Source of the DNA: Cycas panzhihuaensis
Lineage: Eukaryota > Cycadophyta
DNA: 64,000 nt
Assembly: GCA_023213395.1 (NCBI GenBank)
Contig: CM041465.1
Location: 20,026,001-20,090,000, forward strand
Reading direction: 5' to 3'
The position numbers were made by a program, and so were the translations under genes. Each line of letters begins with the position of its first letter. The stretch's first letter is position 1. A model generated the notes under the pieces. The model saw nothing but the letters and a program-made list of their open reading frames with translations. It made no database searches and had not been told where the DNA came from. Positions 22,934 through 35,340 of the stretch are shown piece by piece.

Positions 22934-24667
22934 TGAACCATTGCAAAAATCTAATGGGGTATTCTCAAAGTGGTTATCATTCTTGGAACATGGATTTCTA
23001 ATCCCCTCAGTAATACCCATGGGCATGGAGCAGTTAGATCTGCCATAGAGCTTCTTGTAAACATGCTTTACAATCCTTTATTCAAAAGCTATATTGGGCA
23101 TAAACAAACATGAAAGTTCATGCATTAGCTACAGTAGCAAAGGGGAACTGTAAAAATACATCATTTTGCTTGTTTATCTACACGTTGCCCTTTTCTGCAC
23201 ATTATTCATTAGTTGTTCATGTGGATTGTTGCCTAATTACCTGCAGCCCAGCTTCTAGCCACCTGTCTCCATAACCATGAAGCATTGCTAGTTGTCGTTT
23301 GTTTGTCTTAGGACATAGGAATTGCTGCCATCAAAGAGATACCCATAGTCCCACGTCATCTAACCACCCTACCATATCCATCCTTAAGGAGCACTGTGTT
23401 ATGCAAATAAAGAAGATTGAGATGAAATATATTTAAAGCAATACTTACAATATGTCCACTTGAGAATTCCTCACTGTTGGACAACCCTTTATCCATCTCT
23501 CTTCATAGACATGTTACGGATGAGAGAAAATAGAGTTAGAATAGGAACTTACAGATAGCTCTTTTATCCTGAGTAGCTCATTAACGATAAGGAAGACGTT
23601 GCAAACAACTTTGCTCATAATCATTACACCATTGGAAAAGAGATAGTGGATCTTTGCCTGGATCACCCACAGTTATTGACGAAGTTAGAACCAGACTAGA
23701 ACCCTAATCATTGCCTTGCCATCACTGATCTAAAGTCACTGCCATGAAGATAATGAATAGGTAGGGTTTTGAAACCCTAAATGAAAATAAATTTGACATG
23801 TTTTTTTTTTTTGGTTTAATTAAAAACCTTTTTTTGTGTTTTGTTTAATAGTTAATTCAAGTCTGTGTCACCCCACTCATCCCCTCCTTTTTTTTTCTAT
23901 ATATATATTTATATATATATATTTTAAATTAAACTTAGTGAACCTTAGGGTAATTATATAATTAATTAAAACACACTTTTCTAAAGTGTCTTCTCTCCCT
24001 ATTTTTTATTAATATTAATACCTCCCCTTAATTTTTATGATTTAAACATTAATACATTATAATAAGTCAATTCTATATTCAATTATTTATGTCTTTAATT
24101 TATTTCATTTAACCATAACTTTATTTAAGTTTCCTTTAAAAGATGATTAAAGGGTAAACATCACTATAAAAAATTAGTCTAAATTACCCTCTTCACCACT
24201 CTTAATAAAATCATTAATTATATAATTGATTATAAAATATTTTTCAGAGCATTTCCAGTCACCTAATCAATAACTAAACTCCTTCATTTATAGTTTGTAA
24301 TTGATCAAGTATTTTTTTTTTTTTTAACCTCTTTAACACACTTAGTTAACTTTAATCATTCTTTTCAAAACATTAAGCTATATTAATAATAAGAGAATTT
24401 TTATCATTAATTTTTTATTTTTTTTAAAGGGAATGATATTTACTCAAATTATCTAAATTAACAGTAATGACTCTGAGCACTTTTTCATGTCTTTGCCACA
24501 AATATTTAATTAAACATCTCTATTAATCATTAATGGAAAATTAAAGGATTCCTTTAATATCCAATGGTTACCAATGAGTTTTGCGACTTATTAGTTCACC
24601 TACATTCAAACTTGTCAAACCTCTTTCAAGAGGATCTCTAAACTTGTCTAAACCCCTTGTATTCACA
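22934..24667 (+). other. Copia-A2 leader
   Basis: Non-coding, AT-rich, with several long T runs (about 23797, 23883, 24310) and a TATATATAT stretch near 23905. No reading frame is supported. Its length parallels the leader of Copia-A1. Confidence 0.7.
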
Positions 24668-25640
24668 ATGGCACTCATGCCAAGTTCAATCCCCTGTATA
24701 CCAATTCTAGTTTTAAATGACTCAAATTATGCCAACTGGAAGAATCAAATATCCCATCAACTTAAACAACAAAAGATATGGTGATATATTACAGGTGAAT
24801 TTACAAAACCAAAAGACAAAAAATTAGAAAGTTATATGGTTTATCTAATGAACTGTGATGCAGCCCTAGGCACCATCATACCAACTCTTTCACCAGACAT
24901 TAGTCAAGAATTTTTTGATATAGATGATCTTGAAACCGTCTGGAAAACCCTTAAGGAAAAATATGACAAGGTTGACACACAATAATTAGTTGTTTTAGAA
25001 CAATAATTATATGACCTCAAGTATGATGACTTTTCTAAAGTTAAAGATTTCTTATTTAAAATTTAACTTATCAACAAAGAACTAGGGAATTGTATTAAAT
25101 TTACAGTAAAAGTAGGTGATAAAGAAGAAAAAGTCACACACGCCGAAGAAGATTATACACTCATTCAGTTGGCAATAAACAAACTTCTAAAGCATTTTAA
25201 TTTCTTTAAGACTACTAGACATTAAGCTGGTAATCCACCAATAACCTTTAATCAGTTGATAAATCAACTTATAGAACACTAAACAATGTTGATTCAAACT
25301 AGAAAATTAAAGGATCCTTCTTAGGCTTTCTTTTCAAAATCAAAACCTCAACATAGAACTAAACATCAAAATAATTACAATAGTAGTCCTAAGTTTCAGA
25401 AACCTCATAGAGGTACACCATCTACTTCTCAAAATAATACTAAGTATTCTGGACCACCAAGATACCAGAATACATCTAAACAGTTCATTCCAAATTAGAA
25501 CACTGTAGATCCTTCATAGAACATCAGTTGTGCTTATTACCACAAAAAAGGCCACACCATTGATGTTTGTAGAAATAGAATAGCTTCAGAAGCTTGGAAA
25601 GCTTCTAAGGAAATTCAAACCTGATCCCAATCACATAATC
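24668..25640 (+). pseudogene. Copia-A2 gag with zinc knuckle
   Basis: Starts at 24668 (MALMPSSIPC), in one frame to the knuckle. The body contains SNYANWKNQI (about 24720), DDLETVWKTLKEKYDKV (about 24925) and FDFSK-like segments, then LINKELGNCIKFTVK and INKLLKHFNFFKTT. A C-terminal basic, Gln/Asn/Ser-rich tail precedes the CCHC knuckle C-AYYHKKGHTIDV-C (about 25530-25572; spacing less regular than C-X2-C because the second Cys is Tyr). About ten stops interrupt the frame, and all stand at probable Gln or Arg codons. Confidence 0.88.
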
Positions 25641-27110
25641 ATTCTTTAACTACTTCTACCTCTGCCTTAATAGCTCTATACTATCGTAATAGATTCTTGA
25701 CTCTGGTGCTTCCCATCACACGATAGGACACCAGGAGAATTTATCCACTTATTGATTTGATACTAACTCTAAAGAAGATATTTCTTTTAAGAGTGGATCC
25801 CAACTCAAAGTGAAAGGATTAGGTGATGTCACTTTGAAAGATGGTTCAATCAAGGACGTATTCTATGTACCTAGTTTGCTGACAAATCTTCTTTCTGTTT
25901 ACCAAATCTGCCAGAAAGACCTTGTTGTCAAATTCTGGAAAGGTAAATTTATTATTAAAGAACTATTAAACAAATTCAAATATATTGCCTCTCGACCTGT
26001 TGATCATAAAATAGGTCTCTATAGCTTAACCGGTTTACAAAATACTAAAACAAAGTCCTTTAGTGCATTATAGCCAAATCTGACATAGTCAATAAATTAT
26101 GGCATGCACAATTTGGCTGTACTAACTATGGAAAACTTCACTATCTAAAACAACATGATATGGTTCATGGTCTTCTATCCCTAAATACTATCTATGGTAT
26201 CTATGAAGCCTGCATAACAGGTAAGCAACACATGGATCTCTTTCCACATTAAACCTAACTCAGAGTGAAAGTTCCACTTGAACTTGTTCACTCTGATATA
26301 TGTGGACCATTCCATATAACTTCATACTCTGGCAGTCCTTATTTCATCATCTTTATTGATGATTTTTAGAGAAAATATTAGGTGTACACACTTAAGACTT
26401 GTAATCAAGTGTTTGACATCTTCAGTAAATTCAAAACACTTGTCAAAAATTAATCAAACTCAAAAATTAAAATTTTCAAATTTGACAATGCTAAAGAATA
26501 CCTAAGTGGCAAGTTTACTTCCTTCTGTAAGAAACATGGAATTCAATTTCAGCATTCTATTACTTATACTCCATAATAAAATGGTGTTGTTAAATGCAAA
26601 AATTATACTCTAGTTAAAATAACTCGATGCATGCTACATGCAAAGAATCTTGATCTAAAGTTATGGGTAGAAGCAATTGTTTACTCTAACTATCATCTAA
26701 ATCATCTATCTAGTAAGACCTTAAAGAATGTTATGCTAGAACAGAAATGGTCTGGTCATAAACCTTTAGTTAAACATCTTAGAATCTTTAGAAGTATTGT
26801 GTGGGGATACATTCCCAAAGAAAAACACAAGAAACTAGATCATAAAAGTCAAAAATATATCTTCGTTAAATACAGTGAAGAAAGTAAAGCATATAGACTT
26901 CTAAATCTAATTATGCATAAGATCTCGATCTTACGTGATGTAATATTTGATGATGAAGGATCTACATCAAATTCTACTTACGTGGAACTCCTAATTGAGA
27001 ATTTGTTAACCAACACTTATTTAGTTGACCCCTCAGAAAAACAAGTTGACCCTGAAATGATAGAATCCTTATCCACACAAATCCAGAACTAGACTTTATC
27101 TAAACCAACA
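25641..27110 (+). pseudogene. Copia-A2 protease and integrase
   Basis: The protease active site LDSGASHHTIGHQENLSTY is intact at 25696-25750 (D at 25699), after a frame change relative to gag. The GAG-pre-integrase part follows (VTLKDGSIKDVFYVPSLLTN at 25830-25890). Integrase: HSDICGPF (about 26300, first Asp), FKFDNAKEYLSGKF (about 26480, second Asp retained) and NGVVKCKN (about 26585), where the catalytic Glu is Lys. The C-terminal part 26631-27092 is open (WVEAIVYSNYHLNHL). It would have inserted the cDNA; the Glu loss and frameshifts make it inactive. Confidence 0.88.
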
Positions 27111-28835
27111 ATAATAGATCCTTCCTCTCAATTTAGATCAACCTATGACTGAAGAAATTATCACAAACAAACAACTTGTATAGGTGAAAAAAACTCTTTC
27201 TTTTACTGGATCTGGCGTAGGTAATCCTTTAAATACTAAGAGAACATACTCTCAAAAATCATAAACTAATTATGCACTTATGGCCAAAATAATGGCCAGT
27301 GATGATCCTAAAACATTTAAAAAAATAAGTAACAATCCCATATGACGGCAAGCCATGCAAATTGAAATAGATGCTTTAAAAAAGAATTCAACTTAGGATC
27401 TTGTTACTTTACCATTGGGAAAGAATCTAGTTAATTGTAAATGGGTTTATGGAATAAATTTAATTCATCATGAGCTATTGAAAAATACAAAGCTCGCTTA
27501 GTTGCAAAAGGTTTCTTACAAATTGATGGTATTGATTATAATGAAACTTTTTCCCTTGTTGTAAAAATGAATACTATTAAAACTGTTATTTCTCTAGCAG
27601 CCAAATTTAGTTGGAAAATTCATCAAATAGATGTTAAGAGCACTTTTTTAAATGGTGATCTCAAAGAAGAAATATACATGACACAATCTCCTAGATTTAT
27701 TGACAATCCTAACTTAGTATATAAACTAAAGAAATCAATCTATGGATTAAAACAAGCTCCTCAAGCTTGGTATACAAAAGTAGATAATTATCTTACTCAA
27801 AATGGATACACTAGATGTATCAGTGATCTAAATCTTTATTTTAAACATGAAGATAAGAATATTACCATATTAATTATATATGTTGATGATATCATGATCA
27901 TAAGATCTTCAAATAATAATATTCATCAACTAAAAATAACCTTGATGAATAAATTTGAAATGACCGATCTAGGTCTTTTACACTATTTTCTCAAATTACA
28001 AATTTACCAACATGAATAAAAAATAACTATATCTCAACCAAAATATATTATAAACTTAATCAAAAGATTTAACATGAAAAATGCTAAACCTACTTCTAAT
28101 CCCTTATAATTAAGAGTTAAGTTATCTATACCACTTTGTGATCTAACATTATATAGGTAGCTTATTAGCATCCTAATTTATCTAACACATACCTAACCTA
28201 ATATATCCTATGTTATTACTCTATGTTTGCGATATATGCAAAAACCACATGAATCATATTAGAAAGTTGCTAAACGTATTCTTCGATATCTTCAAAATAC
28301 TGTTTTTTATGGCCTAACTTATAATTCTTTCAGTAATCCTCTAACTTTAATATGGTATATTAATTAAGATTGGGTAGGCGACTCAAATGACTGTAAGTCA
28401 ACAACAGGTTATGCCTTTTTTCTAGATTCCTCACCTATTACATGGTCTATTAAAAAAATGTAGGTTCTAGCTCTATCAACAACCAAAGCTAAATATCAAG
28501 CACTCATTGAAGCAAGCAAAGAAGCACTCTAGATCAAATCTCTCTCAAATGAAATTGGTTTGTTACTTAACTCTTCTATGGAAATTAAAGTTGATAATCA
28601 AGGTGCTATAGCTATTGCTACTAATCCAATTGCTCATTCTAGAACTAAACACATATAATTGCATCAACGTTTTATTCATAATCTTGTTACTCACAATAGT
28701 ATTCATTTATCTTATTGTCCTATAGATTTACAGGTTGTTGATATCCTTACCAAGTCATTGAATGAAGTTAAGTATCTAAATATGTACGATTTGCTAAAGA
28801 TAAAAGAAGTCTCCATCAAAGAGGGATCAATATGA
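27111..28835 (+). pseudogene. Copia-A2 reverse transcriptase and RNase H
   Basis: RT begins near 27340 (QIEIDALKKNS-like). The open stretch 27567-28019 holds QIDVKSTFLNGDLKEEIYM, YGLKQAPQAW and the intact catalytic Y-V-D-D (about 27880-27891). A frame change lies just upstream near 27460. RNase H follows (KVDNQGAIAIATNPIAHSRT at about 28588-28650). The polyprotein ends VDILTKSLNEVKYLNMYDLL...KEGSI with TGA at 28833-28835. Remaining stops are again at expected Gln/Trp positions. Confidence 0.9.
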
Positions 28836-28880
28836 TAAAGACTTTTCTTTATCTTCTTCATTGCATAAAAAGTTAACATT

Positions 28881-28889
28881 AAAGGGGGA
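28881..28889 (+). other. Copia-A2 polypurine tract
   Basis: AAAGGGGGA directly precedes the 3' LTR, the position and composition expected for the plus-strand primer. Confidence 0.85.
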
Positions 28890-29337
28890 TGTTAGAAAAG
28901 CTAATGTTACTTTTTTATCACATATCTAAATATAAATTTAAGTTATGTAAAGGTCATTTTTTATAAAGTTAATGTTAATTATTATTTATTATGTAAAGGT
29001 CGTTGAAATTAGCAACTGCCCATTTCAATGAACCTCTTATTATTTAATTAGCCTCTCCTAGATTCTAGGAGTTGGTTTAGGAATCTAGGAGGCTATCATA
29101 AGCCTGTATGAAGGCTAGTTTTATCTTTAGTTTGTACGTAAGTATTCTTGGTCAGGTCTATTTTTTGAAAGCTATGTAAAAGATTTCAATAAATAAACTC
29201 ATACTTTCAAGAGGTGGTTTTTCTTCCTTAGAAAGGGTTTTCCACCTGCCAAATATATGTACATAATGTCAATTTCTTATTGTGAATGCTTAATTATTTG
29301 ATCATATTGATATTGTACATGATACCTATTTTAAACA
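28890..29337 (+). repeat. 3' LTR of Copia-A2 (448 bp)
   Basis: Colinear with the 5' LTR, same termini. Most differences are single-base changes, plus a short deletion near the end (the copy lacks the GTACATGCGTAATG stretch in part). Followed by the second GGGAA. Confidence 0.95.
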
Positions 29338-29342
29338 GGGAA

Positions 29343-30870
29343 ATATTTTCACTACATCAAGCATGCAAGTATTGGAGGTCCTACTTACTTAGAAAAGAGG
29401 TTGTAGTTCATATTGATCATAAGCCACTTTAATTTTTACAAACCCAAAGTAAATTACAAGAAGTATAAAACATGAAGTGGATGAGTTGTTTACAACAATT
29501 CAATATTGTAATTAAGTACAAAAAGGGATCTACTAACAAAATTACTGATATATTATCTATACCACCTTGTTCCACTTCTTCTTCTTCTGCTTTATTTGTA
29601 GTTCTCTTATCAGTTTGTAGGTGGAGCTAATGCATCATAAAGAGTACAAAGACTTATACCATGAAGATAAAGCCTTAAAAGAAGAATTAGAGAACCTAGC
29701 AAAAAGAAGATCTTCCCAGCTTACTTGGAAGGATGGTCTACTTTTTAAAGAAGAGTAGCTCTATGTTCCATCAAAAGGATACAAGATTAAATGGCTTAGA
29801 GAAGCCCATACTTCTAAATTAGCTAGTCACTTTGGTATAGAGAAGATTTGAGAAGATATGTTGTATGGCCAAAGATGAAAAATGATGTAAGAAAATATGT
29901 AAAAGGATGTGTAATATGTAATACTTCTAAGCCTTCTTCTAGAAAATTAGAATTATATACACCACTTCCTATTCCCAGTAGGCCTTGGGAAAGTATCTCC
30001 ATAGATTTCTTTCATTTTAGATTAGTACACTCGATTCCTTTTATCATTTTGGAAGACATTATGGGAGATGATGGATACTAAATTGAAGAGGACCACAAGT
30101 TTCCATCCTCAAATAGATGGATAAACCAAAGTAGTAAACAAAACTTTGGCATATTTATTAAGGGGATACAATTCCAAGCATCCAAATACTTGGGATGAAC
30201 CATTAGCTTTTATACAATTTGCATTTAATAAAGGTAATGCATGCATCGCACTCTAAAGCACCTTTTGAAGTTTGTTTAGGATACTTGCCTCAAAGACTAT
30301 TTGACTTAGAGTTTTCCATACAAGCTAAGGAAAGATTTGCCAAAATGAAGGAGGGGCATGACAAGGCTTTCTGATACTTAGAGAAGATGTAAAGAGTCCA
30401 CAAAGAAGTCCATGATCAACTTCTAAGGTCTTAATAAAAGTACAAGGAAAGACATGAAAAGCATAATCAAGCATGTACTTTTCAAGAAGGATATTTGGTA
30501 TGGTTATATTTAAGCAAGGAGAGGTTAAAAGGAGAAGGTAAGAAACTTAAACCTATAAGGTGTAGACCATTCAAGATTTTGAGAAAAGTAGGTGCAATGC
30601 TTTCCAACTTGATCTTCCACCTTATATACAAATATATTCAGTAGTAAATACTAAATATTTAAAAATCTTTGAGCTCTCCATGATAGATAAGGTGTAGGAC
30701 CAGTTCATTTTACCTTTAGTTGATGACTTGTATTTACGAAATGAGTAGCCTCTCAAAGAGGATTATATCTTGGAGAGAAAATCCACCAAAACAAGATATA
30801 AGACACATGAATCTTTTAAGATTGGAGTAGCATGATAGTGAACTAGTAAGGCCAAGTGGTTTAGTAGGTA
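29343..30870 (+). pseudogene. Gypsy-1 end of RNase H and integrase (internally deleted)
   Basis: RNase H resumes in register after the Copia-A2 insertion (IFSLHQACKYWRSYLL, then HIDHKPL). The integrase HHCC zinc-binding part is at 29780-29990 (EAHTSKLASHFG, CVICNTSKPSSRKL). In the core, DFF at about 30005 is joined almost directly to HFRL (about 30020). In Gypsy-2 about 165 bp separate these points, so a deletion has removed most of the first half of the catalytic core. The C-terminal part (MMDTKLKRTTSFHPQ from about 30070) is readable in another frame. The chromodomain-like tail seen in Gypsy-2 is barely traceable here. Confidence 0.8.
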
Positions 30871-30932
30871 ATAAGGGGAATAACACTTAGCCCATCTTTA
30901 ATTCTAATCCAAATAGGAGTTGGCTATTTTCC

Positions 30933-30944
30933 AAGGAAAGGGAG
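30933..30944 (+). other. Gypsy-1 polypurine tract
   Basis: AAGGAAAGGGAG lies three bases before the 3' LTR start at 30948. Confidence 0.75.
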
Positions 30945-30947
30945 CCA

Positions 30948-31481
30948 TGATCTAGGAGCATCTACCATATGTCTATAGGAGGTAATAGATGCTAGGCATT
31001 GGTACAAATAAAAGAAATATAGAAAAATGGTGTAAAATTAATATAAAATTTTATAGAAATGAAGAAGACACATCCTATTACATGTGTGTAAAAGGTGGGG
31101 TTCAAAAAATATCATTTGATTAAATGGCAAGTATTGTTTTGTAAAACATAGCTCCCACAATCAATAGAAAAATAATAAATATATACTATTATTAAATCAA
31201 TAAAAATAGGGGCCAATGATATCCAAATGATCTAAAATTTTAAGGAAGTAAAGGGGACATTTGTGCCTATAGGTGTACCAAATTTGAGCTAAATTAGAAT
31301 TTGTTAGTACTAGGTACCAAGCCACAATGTTTTGGAATTGCATGAATGCCATTTGGACAACATGCATTCTGGTTGTTAGTAGTTGTACTTGCATGATTTC
31401 CACTTCTTAAATATGCATTTTGGGTTTCTTTCTATAAATTAAGCTCTATTTAGCTCATTTACAATGTTGGATACTTGGTTC
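30948..31481 (+). repeat. Gypsy-1 3' LTR, first part
   Basis: Starts TGATCTAGGAGCATC and is colinear with 18678-19190 of the 5' LTR. It is interrupted at 31482 by Copia-B and resumes at 36787. The 5-mer GGTTC at 31477-31481 is the left target duplication. Confidence 0.92.
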
Positions 31482-32130
31482 TATTGAGAAGATAAGGTCC
31501 TAACCCTTAAATCACCACAAAGTTCTAAATTATTCTTGTAATTAGTCACAGGAATCGAAACTAAAATTTAACATATAAGCTCTTAAACCATAGATAAAAT
31601 AATAAAATGAACAAGATATCCAAGCATCACATGTACACCTGATATAACATGGTAAAACTCTAACAGTGTGCTAGGGAAACATCCATATAAGAAAGGTATC
31701 AATTTTTATTACTGTAGAATGGAGAAAATGTACATAATCCTGTAGTAGAGTGCTCATAACTACAACAACCAACCACCCAACTCCTCATAGTACATTGAAC
31801 ATTATCAACATAATGAAAAATTCCCTAAATCGGGCTACATGAGAGGGTCATCCAATGCATAAATATTGGTCGTAGAATCTATGGTATTTTGAACGAATGA
31901 CCCTGATTATTTCTACAATTTAATATACTTTCCAGTGCTAAATTTTTGGGTTGGGGGCTATCACCCACGATCCCCCTCTTTACGGGGGGCGTTCCATACC
32001 TCTCGCACCCCCCTGGCCAAGGGGGGTTCCCTCCCCCCTTTGAACTCCCCAAGGAAGATTTGGAGGGGAAACCACGCTACTAACATATCAAAATTTTAGC
32101 CTCCAACCATTGTTGTCACATTACGTAATG
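31482..32130 (-). repeat. Copia-B 3' LTR (649 bp)
   Basis: Colinear with 36172-36781. Terminal dinucleotides have decayed (TA for TG on the left, TG for CA on the right). It contains a dense G/C-run segment (about 31950-32070) about 40 bp longer than in the other LTR. Confidence 0.88.
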
Positions 32131-32290
32131 ATCTCCACCTTCATAACAATTTACCCGATACCTTTCTTGGACCCTTCATCACCTTTTCTGCAAGACAAGA
32201 GAAGTCAAATACCATTTGAACTTCTCTAATAGTATTAGTTTTATAAACACATCAGTACAATTTTATTTTGTGTTAACCTTCTCAAGTGCC
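32131..32290 (-). other. Copia-B region between pol and 3' LTR
   Basis: Short non-coding stretch. On the element strand GAAGGTGGAGAT (complement of 32131-32142) abuts the LTR and is a plausible polypurine tract. Confidence 0.5.
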
Positions 32291-33700
32291 ACTCCACCTG
32301 CTTCCATAACCTATCTAACAAAATGGTATTTAAGAGCAATATGCTTAGTTCTACTATGATAAGTTGGATTCTTGGCTAGGTAAATGGCACTTTGACTATC
32401 ATAAAATACTTTTACCTTTTCTTATTTCCTTCCAAGCTCATACAATAGACCCTGTAACTAGATTGCTTCTTTGTAAGCATATGCTACAGCAACATATTCA
32501 GCTTCTATAGTCAATAATGTAATTGTGCTCTACAATTTTGATATTTAACTAACTAGACCATTTGCAAGAGTGAATACATAACTTGAAGTAGACCTTCTCT
32601 TATCTAAATCTCCTATAAAGTCTAAATCAACATATGCATAAACTTGATTACCTGTACCTACAAAGGTGATGCAATAGTCACTTATGACTCTCAAATACCG
32701 AAGCACCCATTTCACTACCACCCAATGTTCTTTTCTTGGATTTTCCATAAACCTGTTAACTACACCAATTGCATGTGAAATGTCAAGTCTTGTACATACC
32801 ATGGCATACATCAAACTTACTACTACACTAGCATAAGGCACACGAGACATATAATCTTTTTCTTTTTCATTACTAGGACTCATACTCGAAGAAAGATTGA
32901 AATAGGAAGCTAACGGGATACTCATTGATTTCACATTTGCCATACCAAACCTGGTTAGCACCTTCTCCACATATTTCTGCTATGATAACCATAGCTTACC
33001 ATTTTTCCTATCTTTATGTATCTTCATACCTAAGATTTATTTTGTAACTCCTAGATCCTTTATATCAAAAGTCCTAGCCAATTGAGCCTTTAACTTATTT
33101 CTTCCATGCTCTTGCTTGTAACTTGCATGTCATCAACATATAATACTAAGATAATGAATAAGGCATTATCCATAAATTTAAAGTAAACACAATGATTATA
33201 CTCACTTATTTTGAAATTTCAGCTCTCCATGAAGGTATTAAACTTCTTGTACCATTGCCTAGGTGATTGCTTTAGGCTATATAATGATTTCCTAAGCCTG
33301 CAAATAAGTCTTTTTATACCATCCTCTATAAACCCTTATGGTTAATCCATATAGATATCCTCATCTAAATCTCCATGTAGAAAAGCTATTTTTAAATCTA
33401 ACTACTCCAGCTCTAAATTAAGAGAAGCTACTAATGCTAACAATATTTGAATTGAAACAAGTTTAATAATTGGTGAAAAGATCTCATGAAAGTCAATACC
33501 TACTTTCAGTGCAAATCCTTTAGCCACTAGTCTTGCCCTATATTTGTCAATCTTTCTATTAACATTTGTTTTCATCTTAAAAACCCACCTGCAACCAATA
33601 GTTTTCCTGCCATGTGGATGTTCTACCAATTCCCATAAATTATTTTTCTTCAAAGCATCTATCTCTTCCTACATATCCCTCTTCCACTTCTCACTATGGA
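32291..33700 (-). pseudogene. Copia-B reverse transcriptase and RNase H
   Basis: The RT N-terminus is in the open stretch 33402-33653 (WELVEHPHGRKTIGCRWVFK, YRARLVAKGF). The catalytic Y-V-D-D is intact near 33128-33139. 32545-32970 covers the RT end and RNase H start (VPYASVVVSLMYAMVCTRLD, VDLDFIGDLDKRRSTSSYVF). The RNase H end near 32300-32530 is fragmentary. Several frame changes separate these blocks. Confidence 0.88.
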
Positions 33701-35340
33701 TATCATCTATTGCTTCTTGCTAACATGTAGGTTCATCATCATTAGAAACCAAAGCAATAGAAGTAGAAGGGCTATACTTGTTAGGTGGATGACTAACTTG
33801 TGTAGATCTTCTAACTGTTGGAAGATGAGTATCCACATACTCTTATAAATCTATTGCAGATTCATCTTCATAAAGATCTTCCTCCTCTTCTGATTCCAAA
33901 GATGGCTGGATTTCAAACTTGACCTATTGATGTTCAACTTTCTGCTTCTGTTTCACTTCAACTTCTACATTGTCTAATTTTAGAAGGGGAGATTCATCAA
34001 ATATAACATCTTTGTTAATGGTGATTTTGTGGGTAGTAGGATCCCACAACCTATATCCCTTCACATGATCTTTATCACCATAACCAACAAAGATACATCT
34101 CTTGGATTTTGAGTCTAACTTTGAACATTTACTTTTATCAATCTAGGCATAAGTATCACAACCAAAAACTTTCAAATTTGAATAATCACATGGATGTCTA
34201 GTCCATACCTCTTTAGGAATATTACAATCTATTGTAAGTGATGGTGACCTTTTTACCAGATAGCAAGCTATTTGAATAACTTCTTCCCATAAGCCCTACT
34301 CCACTCTAGCATTACTTAGCATGCTTCTTGCTCTTTCCAAGAGTGTCATATTCATGCACTCAGCAATGCCATTTTGCTGTGGAGTATAGCTAGTAGACTT
34401 GTGCCTTTTGATCCCAGCTTCTCTACAATAGTTCTCAAGCTCCAAGGAGTTAAACTCATCTCCATTGTTAGTTCTTAAACATTTGATTGGCTTACCAGTG
34501 TTGTTCTTAACTAGAGCCTTGAACTACTTAAACACACTAAAAACTTCAGATTTCCTTTTTAAAAAATAGACCCATACCTTTATGGAGTAATCATCTATAA
34601 ATGTGACAAAGTATAATGATCCTCCATAAGATATTTTAGAGGATGGTCCTCACACATCTGAATGTATGTAATCCAGAATACCTTACTAGTGTGACTCTCT
34701 ACTTTAAACCTGAGTCTACACTGCTTTCCAAAAATACAATGTTTGTAGAAAGCCAAATCTAAAAGTTGTAAGTTAGGAAGTAAATGATGGTTTATTAGCA
34801 CCTTAAGTCCTATCTCACTCATGTGCCCAAGTCTCTGATGCCATAACTGAGCTGGATCTTCTGCAGTCTTTGATATTATAGCTACATGGCTGACATCTAT
34901 ACTTCCTACTAAAATGTAAAGGTTTCCTTTCTTTAAGGCTTTTATAACAACCAAGGTGCCCTTTGACACCTTTAAGACTCCTTCATAACTTATGTGCTTA
35001 TAACCACCCAAATCTAGTTCACCCAAGGAAATCAAATTCCTTTTCAGATCAGGTACATGTCTAACCTCAGTTAATGTTCTCACTACACCATTGAATATCT
35101 TAATTCTAATGTTACTAATGCCCACTATCTTACAAAAAACTTCATTTCCCATAAGCACATCACCACTATCAAGAAGTTGGTATGATGAGAACCAACTCTT
35201 GTGTGGACATATATGGTGTTAAACACTTGAATCTAATAACCAATCATGGTGATAATGGGAAACATTATAAGCAACTAAGACATCATCATCCATACCTTGA
35301 TTTGACTCTACTTGATTAGCCTCCTTATCTGGATCTTCCT
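33701..35340 (-). pseudogene. Copia-B protease relic, GAG-pre-integrase and integrase
   Basis: The open stretch 34595-35158 contains RHVPDLKRNLISLGELD, then GNLYILVGS, then LWHQRLGHMSEIGLKVL with the HHCC zinc-binding His, then FYKHCIFGKQCRLRF. The integrase core and C-terminal part (34000-34600) are readable only in pieces (for example the NGV..R.N-type block near 34370). The protease active site would be at about 35200-35240 (SWFSSYQLLD-type segment), strongly degraded. Confidence 0.8.

Larger units (their letters stand above)
22471..29337 (+). mobile_element. Copia-A2: full-length Ty1/copia element inside Gypsy-1 RNase H
   Basis: The two LTRs (22471-22922 and 28890-29337) begin TGTTAGAAAAGC and end TTTTAAACA. 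The duplication GGGAA lies at 22466-22470 and 29338-29342. A PBS directly follows the left LTR and a purine tract precedes the right one. The interior holds a 1.7-kb leader, gag, knuckle, protease, integrase, RT and RNase H. It is the same family as Copia-A1. LTR differences of very roughly one in ten positions (by eye) mean an old insertion, but younger than Gypsy-1, which it interrupts. Confidence 0.95.
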
